Positions 17,519 to 26,484 of a stretch of DNA of 45,616 nucleotides are shown one piece after another. The translations under genes were made by a program, and so were the position numbers. The stretch's first letter is position 1, and every line of letters begins with the position of its first letter. The notes below the pieces were generated by a model that was given only the letters and a program-made list of their open reading frames with translations, was not told where the DNA came from and did not search any database. The stretch covers positions 1-45,616 of the forward strand of contig JAPKMT010000024.1 in NCBI GenBank assembly GCA_026645735.1. The letters run 5' to 3'. Source of the DNA: Flexilinea sp. (GTDB lineage: Bacteria; Chloroflexota; Anaerolineae; Anaerolineales; Anaerolineaceae).

Positions 17519-17747
17519 GGCAATTTCCTAATAAATTAGATTATAGCATCGAGACTATCTTTCGTCTAAAAATAATGTCTGCCGATTTTAAATTATCAAT
17601 TATTCATAACCGCTTTCAAATTGAACAAACCTTTCAAAAGATAATATAACCTGGCGGTAAATTTTGAACAAATCGGATATCTCATTATACAGGATCCCAT
17701 TTTCAACAGGAACTTGTTGATTTATCGAAACAAGGTACACTTAGTTT

Positions 17748-17870
17748 CAGTAATTCGAAATTTGGAAAAGCCTTTTGAGAAAAAAGAGAAAACATGTTGT
17801 TGTGTTGTTTATACGCTCCGCGCAAAAACAACACAACAACAAATAATTCTCCCCATATTTCGAATCGCTA
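17748..17870. mobile_element. Palindromic MITE-like element, copy 2, with perfect 9-bp target duplication
   Basis: A 123-bp copy with left end CAGTAATTCGAAATTTGG and right end CCATATTTCGAATCGCTA, which are inverted repeats of each other with a few differences. The central hairpin has perfect 16-bp arms (17795-17810 and 17826-17841), with a weakly paired tip. ACTTAGTTT occurs exactly on both sides (17739-17747 and 17871-17879), as left by transposition. It lies between the divergent permease and transglycosylase genes. The remainder of 17519-17966 is AT-rich, with a candidate promoter at 17879-17909. Confidence 0.88.
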
Positions 17871-17878
17871 ACTTAGTT

Positions 17879-17909
17879 TTGAGAAAGCTCCTTTCAAATA
17901 ATTTATAAT
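17879..17909 (+). promoter_or_regulatory. Candidate promoter of the lytic transglycosylase gene
   Basis: TTGAGA (17879-17884), 19-base spacer, TATAAT (17904-17909), about 57 bases upstream of the ATG at 17967. The -35 box overlaps the last base of the element's target duplication, so insertion of the element may have reset what lies upstream of the promoter. Confidence 0.45.
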
Positions 17910-17966
17910 ACATACAAAATATTTCTCAATTTGACGAAAACGATTGTATAAGATGAAAAATTAGTG

Positions 17967-20381
17967 ATGAAATTCAAAAAAACATTTATTCTTACGGTTT
18001 GTTTATTCAGTATCCTTCAGAGTGGCTGTGACTCGAAACGAAACCAGCTCATACTTGGATTATTCTCAACACAAACCCCTATACCGCCAACGGCAACCTG
18101 GACACCTGAACCCACTCAGACAGCGACTCCTATTCCTACACCTCTTCCCGAATTTCGAATCCAGTCCGCAGAAGAATACATGCTGGCTGGAGATTATGAT
18201 AAAGCGTGGTCTGAATACGAGAAAATTCGTATTCAAAACCCGCAGGAAGAATTATTCTCTGCTTCGATTTTTGGCGAATCTCGTATATCGTTTCTTCAAG
18301 AGAAATATGAACAATGTCAGACAATTCTTACAGAAGGCTTGCAGCGGATTTCCAGAAACGAAAACCAATCACGGTTATGGTATCAACTGGCATCCTGTTA
18401 TCGGGGCTCACAGAAATATCGCGATGAATTGGATGCCCTTCAAAAATATCTAGAAACTAACCCGAAAACATTCCTGACTGCTGAAATTTTTGAAAGTCAG
18501 GGAGATGCATTTTATGCACTTGGAGAGTTTTCAAACGCATCGGAACAATATCTTGCATCATTAGAATTGGAAAATAACACCAGCGTCCAATTAAAACTAG
18601 CAGATTCATATGATGCAAATGAATTGTATTCAGAAGCTCTGAAAATTTGGCTTGAAATCCTTTCCACTTCTACAAGCGATCAACAAAAAGCAAGAATTTG
18701 TTACCGCATGGGTGAAACCTATATAAAAATTGGTTCAAAGGAACAGGCATTTTCGCAATTTCAAGAAGCTGTGAATCAATATCCCCGGTATTATGACAGC
18801 TATGCTTCGCTCTTGATTTTAATTGATAATAATCAGCCAGTTAATGAATTCCAGCGTGGGTTGGTCAATTATTATGTACAACAATACGCACTTGCATCAG
18901 AAGCATTCTATAGATACATTGCTGCAGAACCGAGTCACGATGGTTCTTCATTCTACTATATCGGCCTTTGTCAGATGTATATGGCTGAGTATGAAGCAGC
19001 AATTTCCTCTTTTCAAAAAATTATTGATGACTATCCCAACAATCGTTTTTATGTATCTGCCTGGGATGAAAAAGCATATATTCAATGGACAGAATATAAA
19101 CAATACGAGCAAGCTGCACAAACGCTGATACAATATGCATCCAAACATCCGGACCAACCTGATGCCGCGAATTTTATCTTTGAAGCCGGACGAATTCTTG
19201 AAAAAGGGAATCACCTTACCAATGCTGCAGAACAATGGGAACGTTTGATTGATGAATACCCCTTATATGAAAAAAGCAGTTATGCGTTATTTCTTTCAGG
19301 ACTTTCGCGTTATCGGACTAAGAGTTTTGATTCGGCGTTAGCAACGTTGAATCGGCTTCTTCTGATCAGTACTGAACCAGAAGATTTGGCACGTGTTCAC
19401 TTCTGGATTGCGAAAGTTTACTCTGAAAAAGGAGAAATAGAAGCCGCAACTCGCTATTTTCAACTCGCCTCTGAAGATGATCCTTCTGATTATTATAGTG
19501 AGAGATCATCGGATATTCTTGCCAATAAAGCACCGTTTGAGTTTTCCCTAGAAAGTAATCTTGACATCAACCTGCGCCAGGAACGTCAAATAGCAGATCA
19601 ATGGATGCGGTTGACATTCAATTTATCTTCCGCTACTGTTCTTGATCAACCGGATGAACTGCTCCTTAACCCAACCTATGCAGCTGCAAATGAATTATGG
19701 AATCTTGGGCATTATCAAGAAGCTCTAAACCTTTTTGACCAGATCCGTATGGAATATACAGATGATCCTGTTAATTCCTATCGATTATTAAATCGCTTAG
19801 TAGATATTGGAGCATGGCGACCAGCAGTCTTTACGAGCAGACAGATTCTTACTGCAGCAGGATTAATAGAAGATACAAGGACATTTTCAGCGCCGAATTA
19901 TTTTAATCACATTCGATTCTGCATTCTCTACCCGGAAATCATCACGGATGTCTTTGATAATTATAAAATTCATCCTTTTATTTTATATGGGTTGATGAGA
20001 CAGGAAAGCATGTATGATCCCTGGATTTCATCTTCAGCAGGGGCTATTGGCTTGATGCAAATCATGCCTTCTACCGGATTTGAAATATCAAAAAATCTGC
20101 ATTGGCCACCGGATTACTCTGAGAAAGATTTGCAGCGAGCTTTTGTGGCAATTAATTTCTCTGGATATTATCTGCAGCGACAATTTATATATCATGGTGA
20201 TAATTATTTTTACATGCTTGCTGCTTACAACGCTGGTCCAGGGAATACTGCAGAATGGGTAAAACTGGCAAATGATGATCCGGATTTATTTTATGAAATT
20301 ATCCGATTTGAAGAAACGCGGACTTATATTGAGCACGTTTATGAATTTTCGAAAATGTACGAACGGTTATATGCTGAATAA
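17967..20381 (+). CDS. Lipoprotein lytic transglycosylase with long TPR region (Slt70-like)
   Basis: An 804-aa exported protein. The signal peptide ends in a lipobox, FSILQSGC (Cys about residue 21), followed by a Thr/Pro-rich linker (about 35-60) and about ten TPR-like repeats (about 65-590). The C-terminus is a transglycosylase SLT domain: LMRQESMYDPWISSSAGAIGLMQIMP with catalytic Glu at about 680, then YNAGPGN. Such enzymes cleave glycan strands of peptidoglycan to 1,6-anhydro ends, and the solenoid usually shapes the active-site entrance or binds partners. ATG 17967 is preferred to the GTG one codon earlier; the ribosome-binding site is weak. It is a single-gene unit ending at a strong terminator. 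Confidence 0.92.
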   Translation: MKFKKTFILTVCLFSILQSGCDSKRNQLILGLFSTQTPIPPTATWTPEPTQTATPIPTPLPEFRIQSAEEYMLAGDYDKAWSEYEKIRIQNPQEELFSASIFGESRISFLQEKYEQCQTILTEGLQRISRNENQSRLWYQLASCYRGSQKYRDELDALQKYLETNPKTFLTAEIFESQGDAFYALGEFSNASEQYLASLELENNTSVQLKLADSYDANELYSEALKIWLEILSTSTSDQQKARICYRMGETYIKIGSKEQAFSQFQEAVNQYPRYYDSYASLLILIDNNQPVNEFQRGLVNYYVQQYALASEAFYRYIAAEPSHDGSSFYYIGLCQMYMAEYEAAISSFQKIIDDYPNNRFYVSAWDEKAYIQWTEYKQYEQAAQTLIQYASKHPDQPDAANFIFEAGRILEKGNHLTNAAEQWERLIDEYPLYEKSSYALFLSGLSRYRTKSFDSALATLNRLLLISTEPEDLARVHFWIAKVYSEKGEIEAATRYFQLASEDDPSDYYSERSSDILANKAPFEFSLESNLDINLRQERQIADQWMRLTFNLSSATVLDQPDELLLNPTYAAANELWNLGHYQEALNLFDQIRMEYTDDPVNSYRLLNRLVDIGAWRPAVFTSRQILTAAGLIEDTRTFSAPNYFNHIRFCILYPEIITDVFDNYKIHPFILYGLMRQESMYDPWISSSAGAIGLMQIMPSTGFEISKNLHWPPDYSEKDLQRAFVAINFSGYYLQRQFIYHGDNYFYMLAAYNAGPGNTAEWVKLANDDPDLFYEIIRFEETRTYIEHVYEFSKMYERLYAE

Positions 20382-20482
20382 ATCGATTGCCACAAAAATT
20401 CTTTCACGATAAAAATAAAAAGGGTTAGATTGAATTAAGAATCGCTCATCTTCCATATGATAATTATTGATCAGGAATGAAA

Positions 20483-20516
20483 AGAACCGTTATTTTGAAA
20501 TAACGGTTCTTTTTTT
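20483..20516. terminator. Bidirectional rho-independent terminator
   Basis: A perfect 12-bp stem (20483-20494 with 20499-20510), loop TTGA, T-run 20511-20516 on the plus side, and a shorter T-run in the minus direction. It serves the transglycosylase gene (ends 20381) and the converging ppdK (ends 20532). Confidence 0.9.
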
Positions 20517-20531
20517 ATATCGAATGAATAT

Positions 20532-23273
20532 TTATTTTTTTATGTTTTTGCGATCTTCTGGATTCGGGAAATCCAATTTCGCTTGCGCTGCTGCCAGACG
20601 TGCAACAGGCACACGGAAAGGAGAGCAGCTTACATAATCATTACCGATGATGTGGCACCATTCAATGGACTTGGGATCTCCACCATGTTCACCGCAAATA
20701 CCGACTTTAAGGTCAGGACGTGAGGCACGACCATCGCGAATTGCAATTTGCATTAACTTACCCACGCCATTACGATCAATAACCTGGAATGGATTTTCAG
20801 GTAGAATTCCTTCCTCAACATATTTGACCAGGAAAGAACGTTCTGCATCATCGCGACTATAACCAAACGTCATCTGTGTCAGATCGTTTGTCCCAAATGA
20901 GAAGAACTCAGCAACTTCTGCAATTTCACTTGCTGTGACAGCTGCGCGAGGAATTTCAATCATTGTTCCGAAAAGATATTCCACTTCGACTTTTTTCTCT
21001 GCCATCACTTGCTTGGCTATTTCAACCAGTCTGGGTTGTATTCTCTTCAGTTCGTTGACGTGCCCTGTTAAAGGAATCATGATCTCAGGTTTTGGATCAA
21101 ATCCACGAAGTTTTACGTCACAAGCGGCTTCGAAAATTGCTCGAACCTGCATTTCGACGATCTCAGGCATCACAATGCTAAGACGAACTCCACGTAAACC
21201 CATCATCGGATTGGATTCATGCCGAACTTCAACTTCCTTTAACATTTTTTCAAGATTTACCAATTCTTTGTCAATTGCTTTTCCATTGACATAATCGGAA
21301 ATCTTTTCAATCCGTTTGGAAATAATTTGTTCTTTCAAATCTTCCGCATTCGGTAAAAACTCATGCAATGGCGGATCGATCAATCGAATAATGACGGGAT
21401 ATCCTGTCATGGCTTCGAACAATCCATCAAAATCTGATCGCTGATGAGGCAGTAATTCATTTAATGCAACGGTACGCTCTTCAGAATTTTTAGCCAAAAT
21501 CATTCGCTGAACGATTGGTAATCTTTCAGTTTCAAAAAACATATGTTCCGTTCGGCATAGTCCAATACCTTTGGCACCGAATGAGCGTGCTCTTTGTGCG
21601 TCTCGCGGATAATCAGCATTTGCCCAGACTTCGATTGCTGAGATATCATCAGCCCATGAAAGCAAAGTCGTCAGATCTTTCATTTCTTCAAGATCAGGAA
21701 CTACCACATCCATCTTTCCAACATATGATTTTCCGGTGGTTCCATCTACTGAAATCCAGTCTCCTTCATGCAATGTCAAATCGCCACACGTCAGAATTCT
21801 TTTGTCCAGATCAATTTTTATGGAAGAAGCTCCGACAACACAAGGTACTCCGAATTGTCTTGCGACTACAGCAGCATGGGAAGTAGCTCCACCTTCAGAA
21901 GTCAAGATACCTTTCGCTGAAAGCATGCCATGAACATCATCTGGTTTCGTAAAAGGTCGAACCATGATGCAGTCCTGATTTTCGCTTTCTTTCATCTCAA
22001 CGACTTTGTCAGCATCAAAATAAATTCTTCCAACTGCAGCCCCAGGAGAAGCATTGACACCGGAAGCAAAAGCTGCAATTTTCTTAATTTTGTTAGGATC
22101 AAATTGGGGATGAAGTAATGCATCTACCTGTTTCGTTGTAACTCTTTGCAGAGCCGTTTCCTTATTGATCAATCCTTCATTAACCATCTGAACTGCGATA
22201 GCTACTGCAGATCGTGCTGTGCGTTTTCCGTTGCGGGTTTGAAGCATCCATAGTTTGCCGTGTTCAATCGTGAATTCCACGTCCTGCATGTCTTTGTAAT
22301 GGTTTTCAAGTTTTTGGGTGATGTCCATAAATTGTTTATAAACATCCGGCATGACTTTTTCCAAAGATTCGATCTTAGTTGTGTTCCGAATACCTGCAAC
22401 AACATCTTCGCCTTGCGCATTCAGAAGATATTCGCCAAACATTTTCTTCGTTCCATCAACGGGATTTCGAGTAAATGCAACACCGGTTCCTGAATCTTCT
22501 CCCATGTTTCCAAACACCATGGTGACAATATTAACTGCTGTTCCCAAGTTATCAGGAATTCTTTCTGCTTTACGGTAATCTACAGCCCGTTTTCCATTCC
22601 AGGAACGAAAAACTGCCTGGGTAGCAAGTCTCATCTGTTCAAGAGGTTCTTGTGGAAAATCAAAACCTTTCACTGATTTAACAACGTCTTTAAAGATTTT
22701 TGTTAATTCTTTCAAGTCGGATGCTGTCATTTCAGTATCCAGTTTATACCCCTTTGATTCCTTAAAAGAATCCATCGGATGTTCAAATGCTTCGTCTGAA
22801 ATTTCTAAAACAACTGAACCGAACATTTGAATTAGACGCCGATAAGAATCATATACGAAGCGTTCATTACCAGTCAGTTCAACCATTCCTTTTGCTGTTT
22901 CATCATTCAAGCCAATATTTAAAACTGTGTCCATCATTCCAGGCATTGAGAATTTTGCACCAGAACGACAGGATACAAGAAGTGGATTTTTCGAATCTCC
23001 AAATTTCTTTCCAGCTTCTTTCTCGACTACAGCAAGTGAAGCCAGCATTTGATCCCACATTCCATCAGGAAATTTGCCATTCGCAGAATATTCATTGCAA
23101 GCTTCTGTTGTAACTGTGAATCCTGGAGGAACTGGTACACCAATCCTGCTCATATCGGCAAGATTTGCGCCTTTACCGCCTAACAATCCACGAACCTTAT
23201 CCCAATCTCCGCCTACGTATGCTTCAGCTTGATTTACTTCGCTGAACAAATAAACCCATTTTCTTTCTGTCAT
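20532..23273 (-). CDS. ppdK: Pyruvate, phosphate dikinase
   Basis: A 913-aa, full-length PPDK. The N-terminal ATP-grasp domain shows LLGGKGANLADMSRIGVPVPPGFTVTTEAC and GTGVAFTRNPVDG. The central phosphohistidine domain has GGATSHAAVVARQFGVPCVVG (catalytic His). The C-terminal PEP/pyruvate TIM barrel has GIGLCRTEHMFF, MIEIPRAAVTA and FFSFGTNDLTQMTFGYSRDD with CGEHGGDP. It interconverts pyruvate + ATP + Pi with PEP + AMP + PPi, serving gluconeogenesis or PPi-driven glycolysis in anaerobes. GGGAGGA lies about 14 bases before the ATG. It is transcribed alone, with a terminator behind it. Confidence 0.97.
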   Translation of the reverse strand: MTERKWVYLFSEVNQAEAYVGGDWDKVRGLLGGKGANLADMSRIGVPVPPGFTVTTEACNEYSANGKFPDGMWDQMLASLAVVEKEAGKKFGDSKNPLLVSCRSGAKFSMPGMMDTVLNIGLNDETAKGMVELTGNERFVYDSYRRLIQMFGSVVLEISDEAFEHPMDSFKESKGYKLDTEMTASDLKELTKIFKDVVKSVKGFDFPQEPLEQMRLATQAVFRSWNGKRAVDYRKAERIPDNLGTAVNIVTMVFGNMGEDSGTGVAFTRNPVDGTKKMFGEYLLNAQGEDVVAGIRNTTKIESLEKVMPDVYKQFMDITQKLENHYKDMQDVEFTIEHGKLWMLQTRNGKRTARSAVAIAVQMVNEGLINKETALQRVTTKQVDALLHPQFDPNKIKKIAAFASGVNASPGAAVGRIYFDADKVVEMKESENQDCIMVRPFTKPDDVHGMLSAKGILTSEGGATSHAAVVARQFGVPCVVGASSIKIDLDKRILTCGDLTLHEGDWISVDGTTGKSYVGKMDVVVPDLEEMKDLTTLLSWADDISAIEVWANADYPRDAQRARSFGAKGIGLCRTEHMFFETERLPIVQRMILAKNSEERTVALNELLPHQRSDFDGLFEAMTGYPVIIRLIDPPLHEFLPNAEDLKEQIISKRIEKISDYVNGKAIDKELVNLEKMLKEVEVRHESNPMMGLRGVRLSIVMPEIVEMQVRAIFEAACDVKLRGFDPKPEIMIPLTGHVNELKRIQPRLVEIAKQVMAEKKVEVEYLFGTMIEIPRAAVTASEIAEVAEFFSFGTNDLTQMTFGYSRDDAERSFLVKYVEEGILPENPFQVIDRNGVGKLMQIAIRDGRASRPDLKVGICGEHGGDPKSIEWCHIIGNDYVSCSPFRVPVARLAAAQAKLDFPNPEDRKNIKK

Positions 23274-23722
23274 TGGTTTTCTTTTTTTCCTCCCAATAGA
23301 ACTTTATTCAACTCATTCCCAATGATACTGAGAAGTTTGAACTGCAACAGATTTTATCATAGACCCTTTCTGTCCCAGTTATCGACACAAAAAAAAAGTA
23401 CTTTTTTCTGAAAATATTCATATATTCTATTGATTTGCAATAGCTTTGATTTTCAAATTTATTTTTAAATAACGAGTTAATTCAATAAAAACAAAAAAAT
23501 GATAATTTATACTTTTTCGGACTAAGAAATTTTTTTACGATATCTTACAGTTTACCAAATTTTTGAATCGATTACACATTGAAGTTTAAGTGCTTGGCTA
23601 TACGAAATATTGACACTTTATAACATTGCTATATCCGATTATTTTCACTTCCTTATTGGCAGATTGTTACTTTTAGATAAGGATATAACGTGTATATCCG
23701 TATCCATTATGATCGCGACGAT
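23274..23722. other. Long intergenic region between cca and ppdK
   Basis: About 450 bases, very AT-rich. I see a perfect short palindrome centred on GTAC within A/T runs (about 23394-23407) upstream of ppdK, and a GGATATA/TATATCC inverted repeat (23681-23699) just beyond the cca stop. The latter has no T-run, so it is a poor terminator. No RNA gene, repeat-family member or convincing promoter was recognised. Confidence 0.4.
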
Positions 23723-25132
23723 TTAACGAACGGTATCGAGAAGGAATTGTTTTGCAAAAGCAACAGCTTCGTCAAAAGTGGAAATCTTTTTTTCGATTTG
23801 AGCTTCTGTAATTGCTTCTTTAATAATTCCGATTTTTGGACCTGCCGGAATATTTAATATTTCGCTAAGTTGATTTCCACTGATAATTTTTTCCGGTTTA
23901 ATGATTTCATCGAATCGATTGAACCAGGCATCAAGAAATTGGGCACATTTTTCCAATATGATTGTCCATGTCTCAATATTCGATTGAATATGATCAAAGC
24001 TGAATTCTTCTGAAAGATAAAGAATAATACCGTCAATTCCACAATTTCCAAATTTTCTAAAATAGCGATATATTTTCGTATCAGTTAATTCTTGATCTAA
24101 ATCCATATTTTTTAAATGTTGCCATGCTGCGAACGATAAAGTTGAATATTTAATTTCATCGACACTAAGAACAATATTTTTGGCCCTTTCCTTGATCACA
24201 TCCATAAGTTTTCCGTGGCCATCAGTTTTATATGTAGCCGCAATGATGGTAAATAATAACAATGATCGATGTTCATGAATCATGCTGATTGAGTTATCAA
24301 AAAAAACTCTTAATTGATCTCGAAATTTTCCAATTTTCAAAACTGCCGTTCCTGAGATCAGGTTCGATGATTCTTCTTCATGAAATTGTCTTGTAAGAAT
24401 TTTCATCAAATGATCTGTTGATCGAGATATATTAATTAAGGGTTGAATTTCAGATTCTGATTCTGTTTGAAATAAATAAGTCAAAAAACCATATTTTTCC
24501 AATAATTGAACAGCAGAAGGAGTTTTCTGCAATCCTAAAATTTTAAAAAACTCATCTCGATATCTTTCGATTGAGCATGTAGACAATAAAGGATAAATTT
24601 CTTTTATTGCAGTAATCAGCTCAGAATCCATAACCAGTGAATACTCTAATGCCATCCGGATAGCTCTCATAGCTCGCAGTGGATCTTTTTCAAGGCTGTT
24701 TACACTGCACATCCGTAACCGTTTTTTTTGCAGATCAGCCGCTCCCATTAATGGATCCACAATAATATTTTTTTGCATAAAATCAATCGCAATGGCATTT
24801 ATTGTAAAATCTCTCGAAATCAAATCTTCATTTAGATTCATTCCGGAAAACTGTGCGATATCAATGCAATAACAATCATTCGAATCGTGATTGAGTATTA
24901 CTCGAACAATGTTTCGCTCATCATCCATTACATAATACTTGCCATTCAATTCTCTTGCGAGTTTTTTCCCGATTGGACGGACCAGTCCTTCTGCGACAAA
25001 ATCGAAATCCTTGATCTTTTTATTATGCAGAAAATCACGAACAGCTCCTCCGACCAGAAATATTTGCACACTTGTCGGAACAACTTTTCGCATCGCATCG
25101 AAAATTTCATTGTAAGTATAGGTTTGAGTCAT
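23723..25132 (-). CDS. cca: CCA-adding tRNA nucleotidyltransferase / poly(A) polymerase family (class II)
   Basis: A 469-aa protein with the class II nucleotidyltransferase head: VGGAVRDFLHNKKIKDFDFVAEG (G-G-x-x-R and D-x-D metal site, residues about 27-50), SRDFTINAIAIDF, DPLMGAADLQKKRLRMC, and the base-recognition segment DPLRAMRAIRMALEY. It adds or repairs the 3' CCA of tRNAs. The C-terminal half is divergent, and I do not see a clear HD phosphohydrolase motif in the place where many bacterial enzymes have one. It is third in the tdk-hpt-cca run, starting three bases after the hpt stop, so it is probably translated by coupling. Confidence 0.9.
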   Translation of the reverse strand: MTQTYTYNEIFDAMRKVVPTSVQIFLVGGAVRDFLHNKKIKDFDFVAEGLVRPIGKKLARELNGKYYVMDDERNIVRVILNHDSNDCYCIDIAQFSGMNLNEDLISRDFTINAIAIDFMQKNIIVDPLMGAADLQKKRLRMCSVNSLEKDPLRAMRAIRMALEYSLVMDSELITAIKEIYPLLSTCSIERYRDEFFKILGLQKTPSAVQLLEKYGFLTYLFQTESESEIQPLINISRSTDHLMKILTRQFHEEESSNLISGTAVLKIGKFRDQLRVFFDNSISMIHEHRSLLLFTIIAATYKTDGHGKLMDVIKERAKNIVLSVDEIKYSTLSFAAWQHLKNMDLDQELTDTKIYRYFRKFGNCGIDGIILYLSEEFSFDHIQSNIETWTIILEKCAQFLDAWFNRFDEIIKPEKIISGNQLSEILNIPAGPKIGIIKEAITEAQIEKKISTFDEAVAFAKQFLLDTVR

Positions 25133-25135
25133 TTT

Positions 25136-25702
25136 TTATGGTTTCTGTTTAATTTTTTCTAATTTTTCCAGATCAACAACACCGATAAAAGGTAAATTTC
25201 GGAAGTATTCATCCAGATCCAGACCATAGCCATATACAAATTTATCCGGTATTGAAAAACCACGATAGCGTATGGGAATTTCAACTTTCCGTCGATCTTT
25301 CTTATCTAAAAGCGTACAGATACACAAACTTTTAGGTCCTCTGGTTGATAATAATTGAATCACTGCACTTAATGTGTTCCCACTATCAACGATATCCTCG
25401 ACAATCACAACGTTTCTTCCTTCGATCCGAGTATTGAGATCATAGGTTATTCGTACATCACCGCTGGATTCACGATTCCCGGAACCATATGACGAAACTG
25501 CCATAAATTCAATTTGATTCGGTACACTGACACACCGCATTAAATCGATCAAAAATACGACACCACCCCGCAAAATACAAATAAAAACCAGGTCTTCTCC
25601 TTCAAAGTCTCTGGATATTTCTTCGCCCAGTTCGCGAACTCTTTTTTGCAGAGTCTTTTCATCAATTAGAACTTCAGCTAACACATCTCTGTATGAATAC
25701 AT
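25136..25702 (-). CDS. hpt: Hypoxanthine phosphoribosyltransferase
   Basis: A 188-aa purine salvage enzyme with the PRPP-binding loop VVIVEDIVDSGNTL (residues about 94-107), the flexible-loop segment SSYGSG and the C-terminal KFVYGYGLDLDEYFRNLPFIGVV conserved in Hpt. It converts hypoxanthine or guanine and PRPP into IMP or GMP. It lies between tdk (13 bases upstream) and cca (3 bases downstream), all on the minus strand, consistent with a small nucleotide/tRNA housekeeping operon. Confidence 0.95.
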   Translation of the reverse strand: MYSYRDVLAEVLIDEKTLQKRVRELGEEISRDFEGEDLVFICILRGGVVFLIDLMRCVSVPNQIEFMAVSSYGSGNRESSGDVRITYDLNTRIEGRNVVIVEDIVDSGNTLSAVIQLLSTRGPKSLCICTLLDKKDRRKVEIPIRYRGFSIPDKFVYGYGLDLDEYFRNLPFIGVVDLEKLEKIKQKP

Positions 25703-25715
25703 TTTTCCTCAAATA

Positions 25716-26291
25716 TCACTTGCCTGGAACAACATGATGTTTCCTGCATCGAGCTTCATACATCTCGGAAGCTCCTACAATTACGATTGGATCATGATAA
25801 TTTGCCGGTTCTCCATCCACTAAACGCTGCGTTCTGGTCGCAGGCTCCCCACAGACCATGCAAATCGCATACAATTTGTCCACTTTTTCAGCTTTCGACA
25901 TCAAAATCGGCATCATTCCAAATGGCTCACCACGAAAATCCATATCCAATCCGGCCAAAACAACGCGAATACCTTTTTCACTCAGGTCATCTACGATAGA
26001 TACAATATCATCTGAAAAAAATTGTGCTTCATCAATTCCGACAACACTTGTCTTTGGGTCAAGCAGCTTATAAATATCTTTAATGTCCGATAATGGTGCT
26101 GCATCAATCTCTATTCCGGCATGAGAATGGACGCGTTCTACAACATAGCGATTATCAATGATCGGTTTAAAAACCTGAACTTGATTTTTAGCAATTATGG
26201 CTCTTCTCAATCTTCGGATTAACTCTTCTGTTTTTCCGCAAAACATGGAACCACAAATAACTTCAATCGTTCCTGGCGAGTTTTTAACCAT
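25716..26291 (-). CDS. tdk: Thymidine kinase (type II)
   Basis: A 191-aa protein with P-loop GSMFCGKTEELIRRLRR (residues 11-27), the Asp of the Walker B-like VVGIDEAQFF, and the lasso/zinc region AICMVCGEPATRTQR...RCRKHH, the type II thymidine kinase arrangement with a structural zinc. It phosphorylates thymidine for salvage. First gene of the tdk-hpt-cca run. Upstream (26292-26484) I see only AT-rich sequence and a short AATGCA/TGCATT hairpin, no certain promoter. Confidence 0.95.
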   Translation of the reverse strand: MVKNSPGTIEVICGSMFCGKTEELIRRLRRAIIAKNQVQVFKPIIDNRYVVERVHSHAGIEIDAAPLSDIKDIYKLLDPKTSVVGIDEAQFFSDDIVSIVDDLSEKGIRVVLAGLDMDFRGEPFGMMPILMSKAEKVDKLYAICMVCGEPATRTQRLVDGEPANYHDPIVIVGASEMYEARCRKHHVVPGK

Positions 26292-26484
26292 GAATATCTC
26301 CTATTTAATTTTTGGCTTTTTTTTAGCTAGGTATCTTTAAATGCACCTGCATTATTCTACTCCACTTCAGGATTGAAGATGATAAATCAGGAAAATCGTT
26401 TCTCCACACGTTCTTTCAGTTTATCTCATAAATCGCTTTTTATTTCCTTTTTTTTATTTACAAGTAGACCGAATATCGGTTTTT

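Noticed and set aside
17519..17747. TPP riboswitch that would mark the importer as a thiamine system
   Set aside because: The conserved CTGAGA and ACC...CTGA...GG segments are not present on the minus strand upstream of the permease gene.
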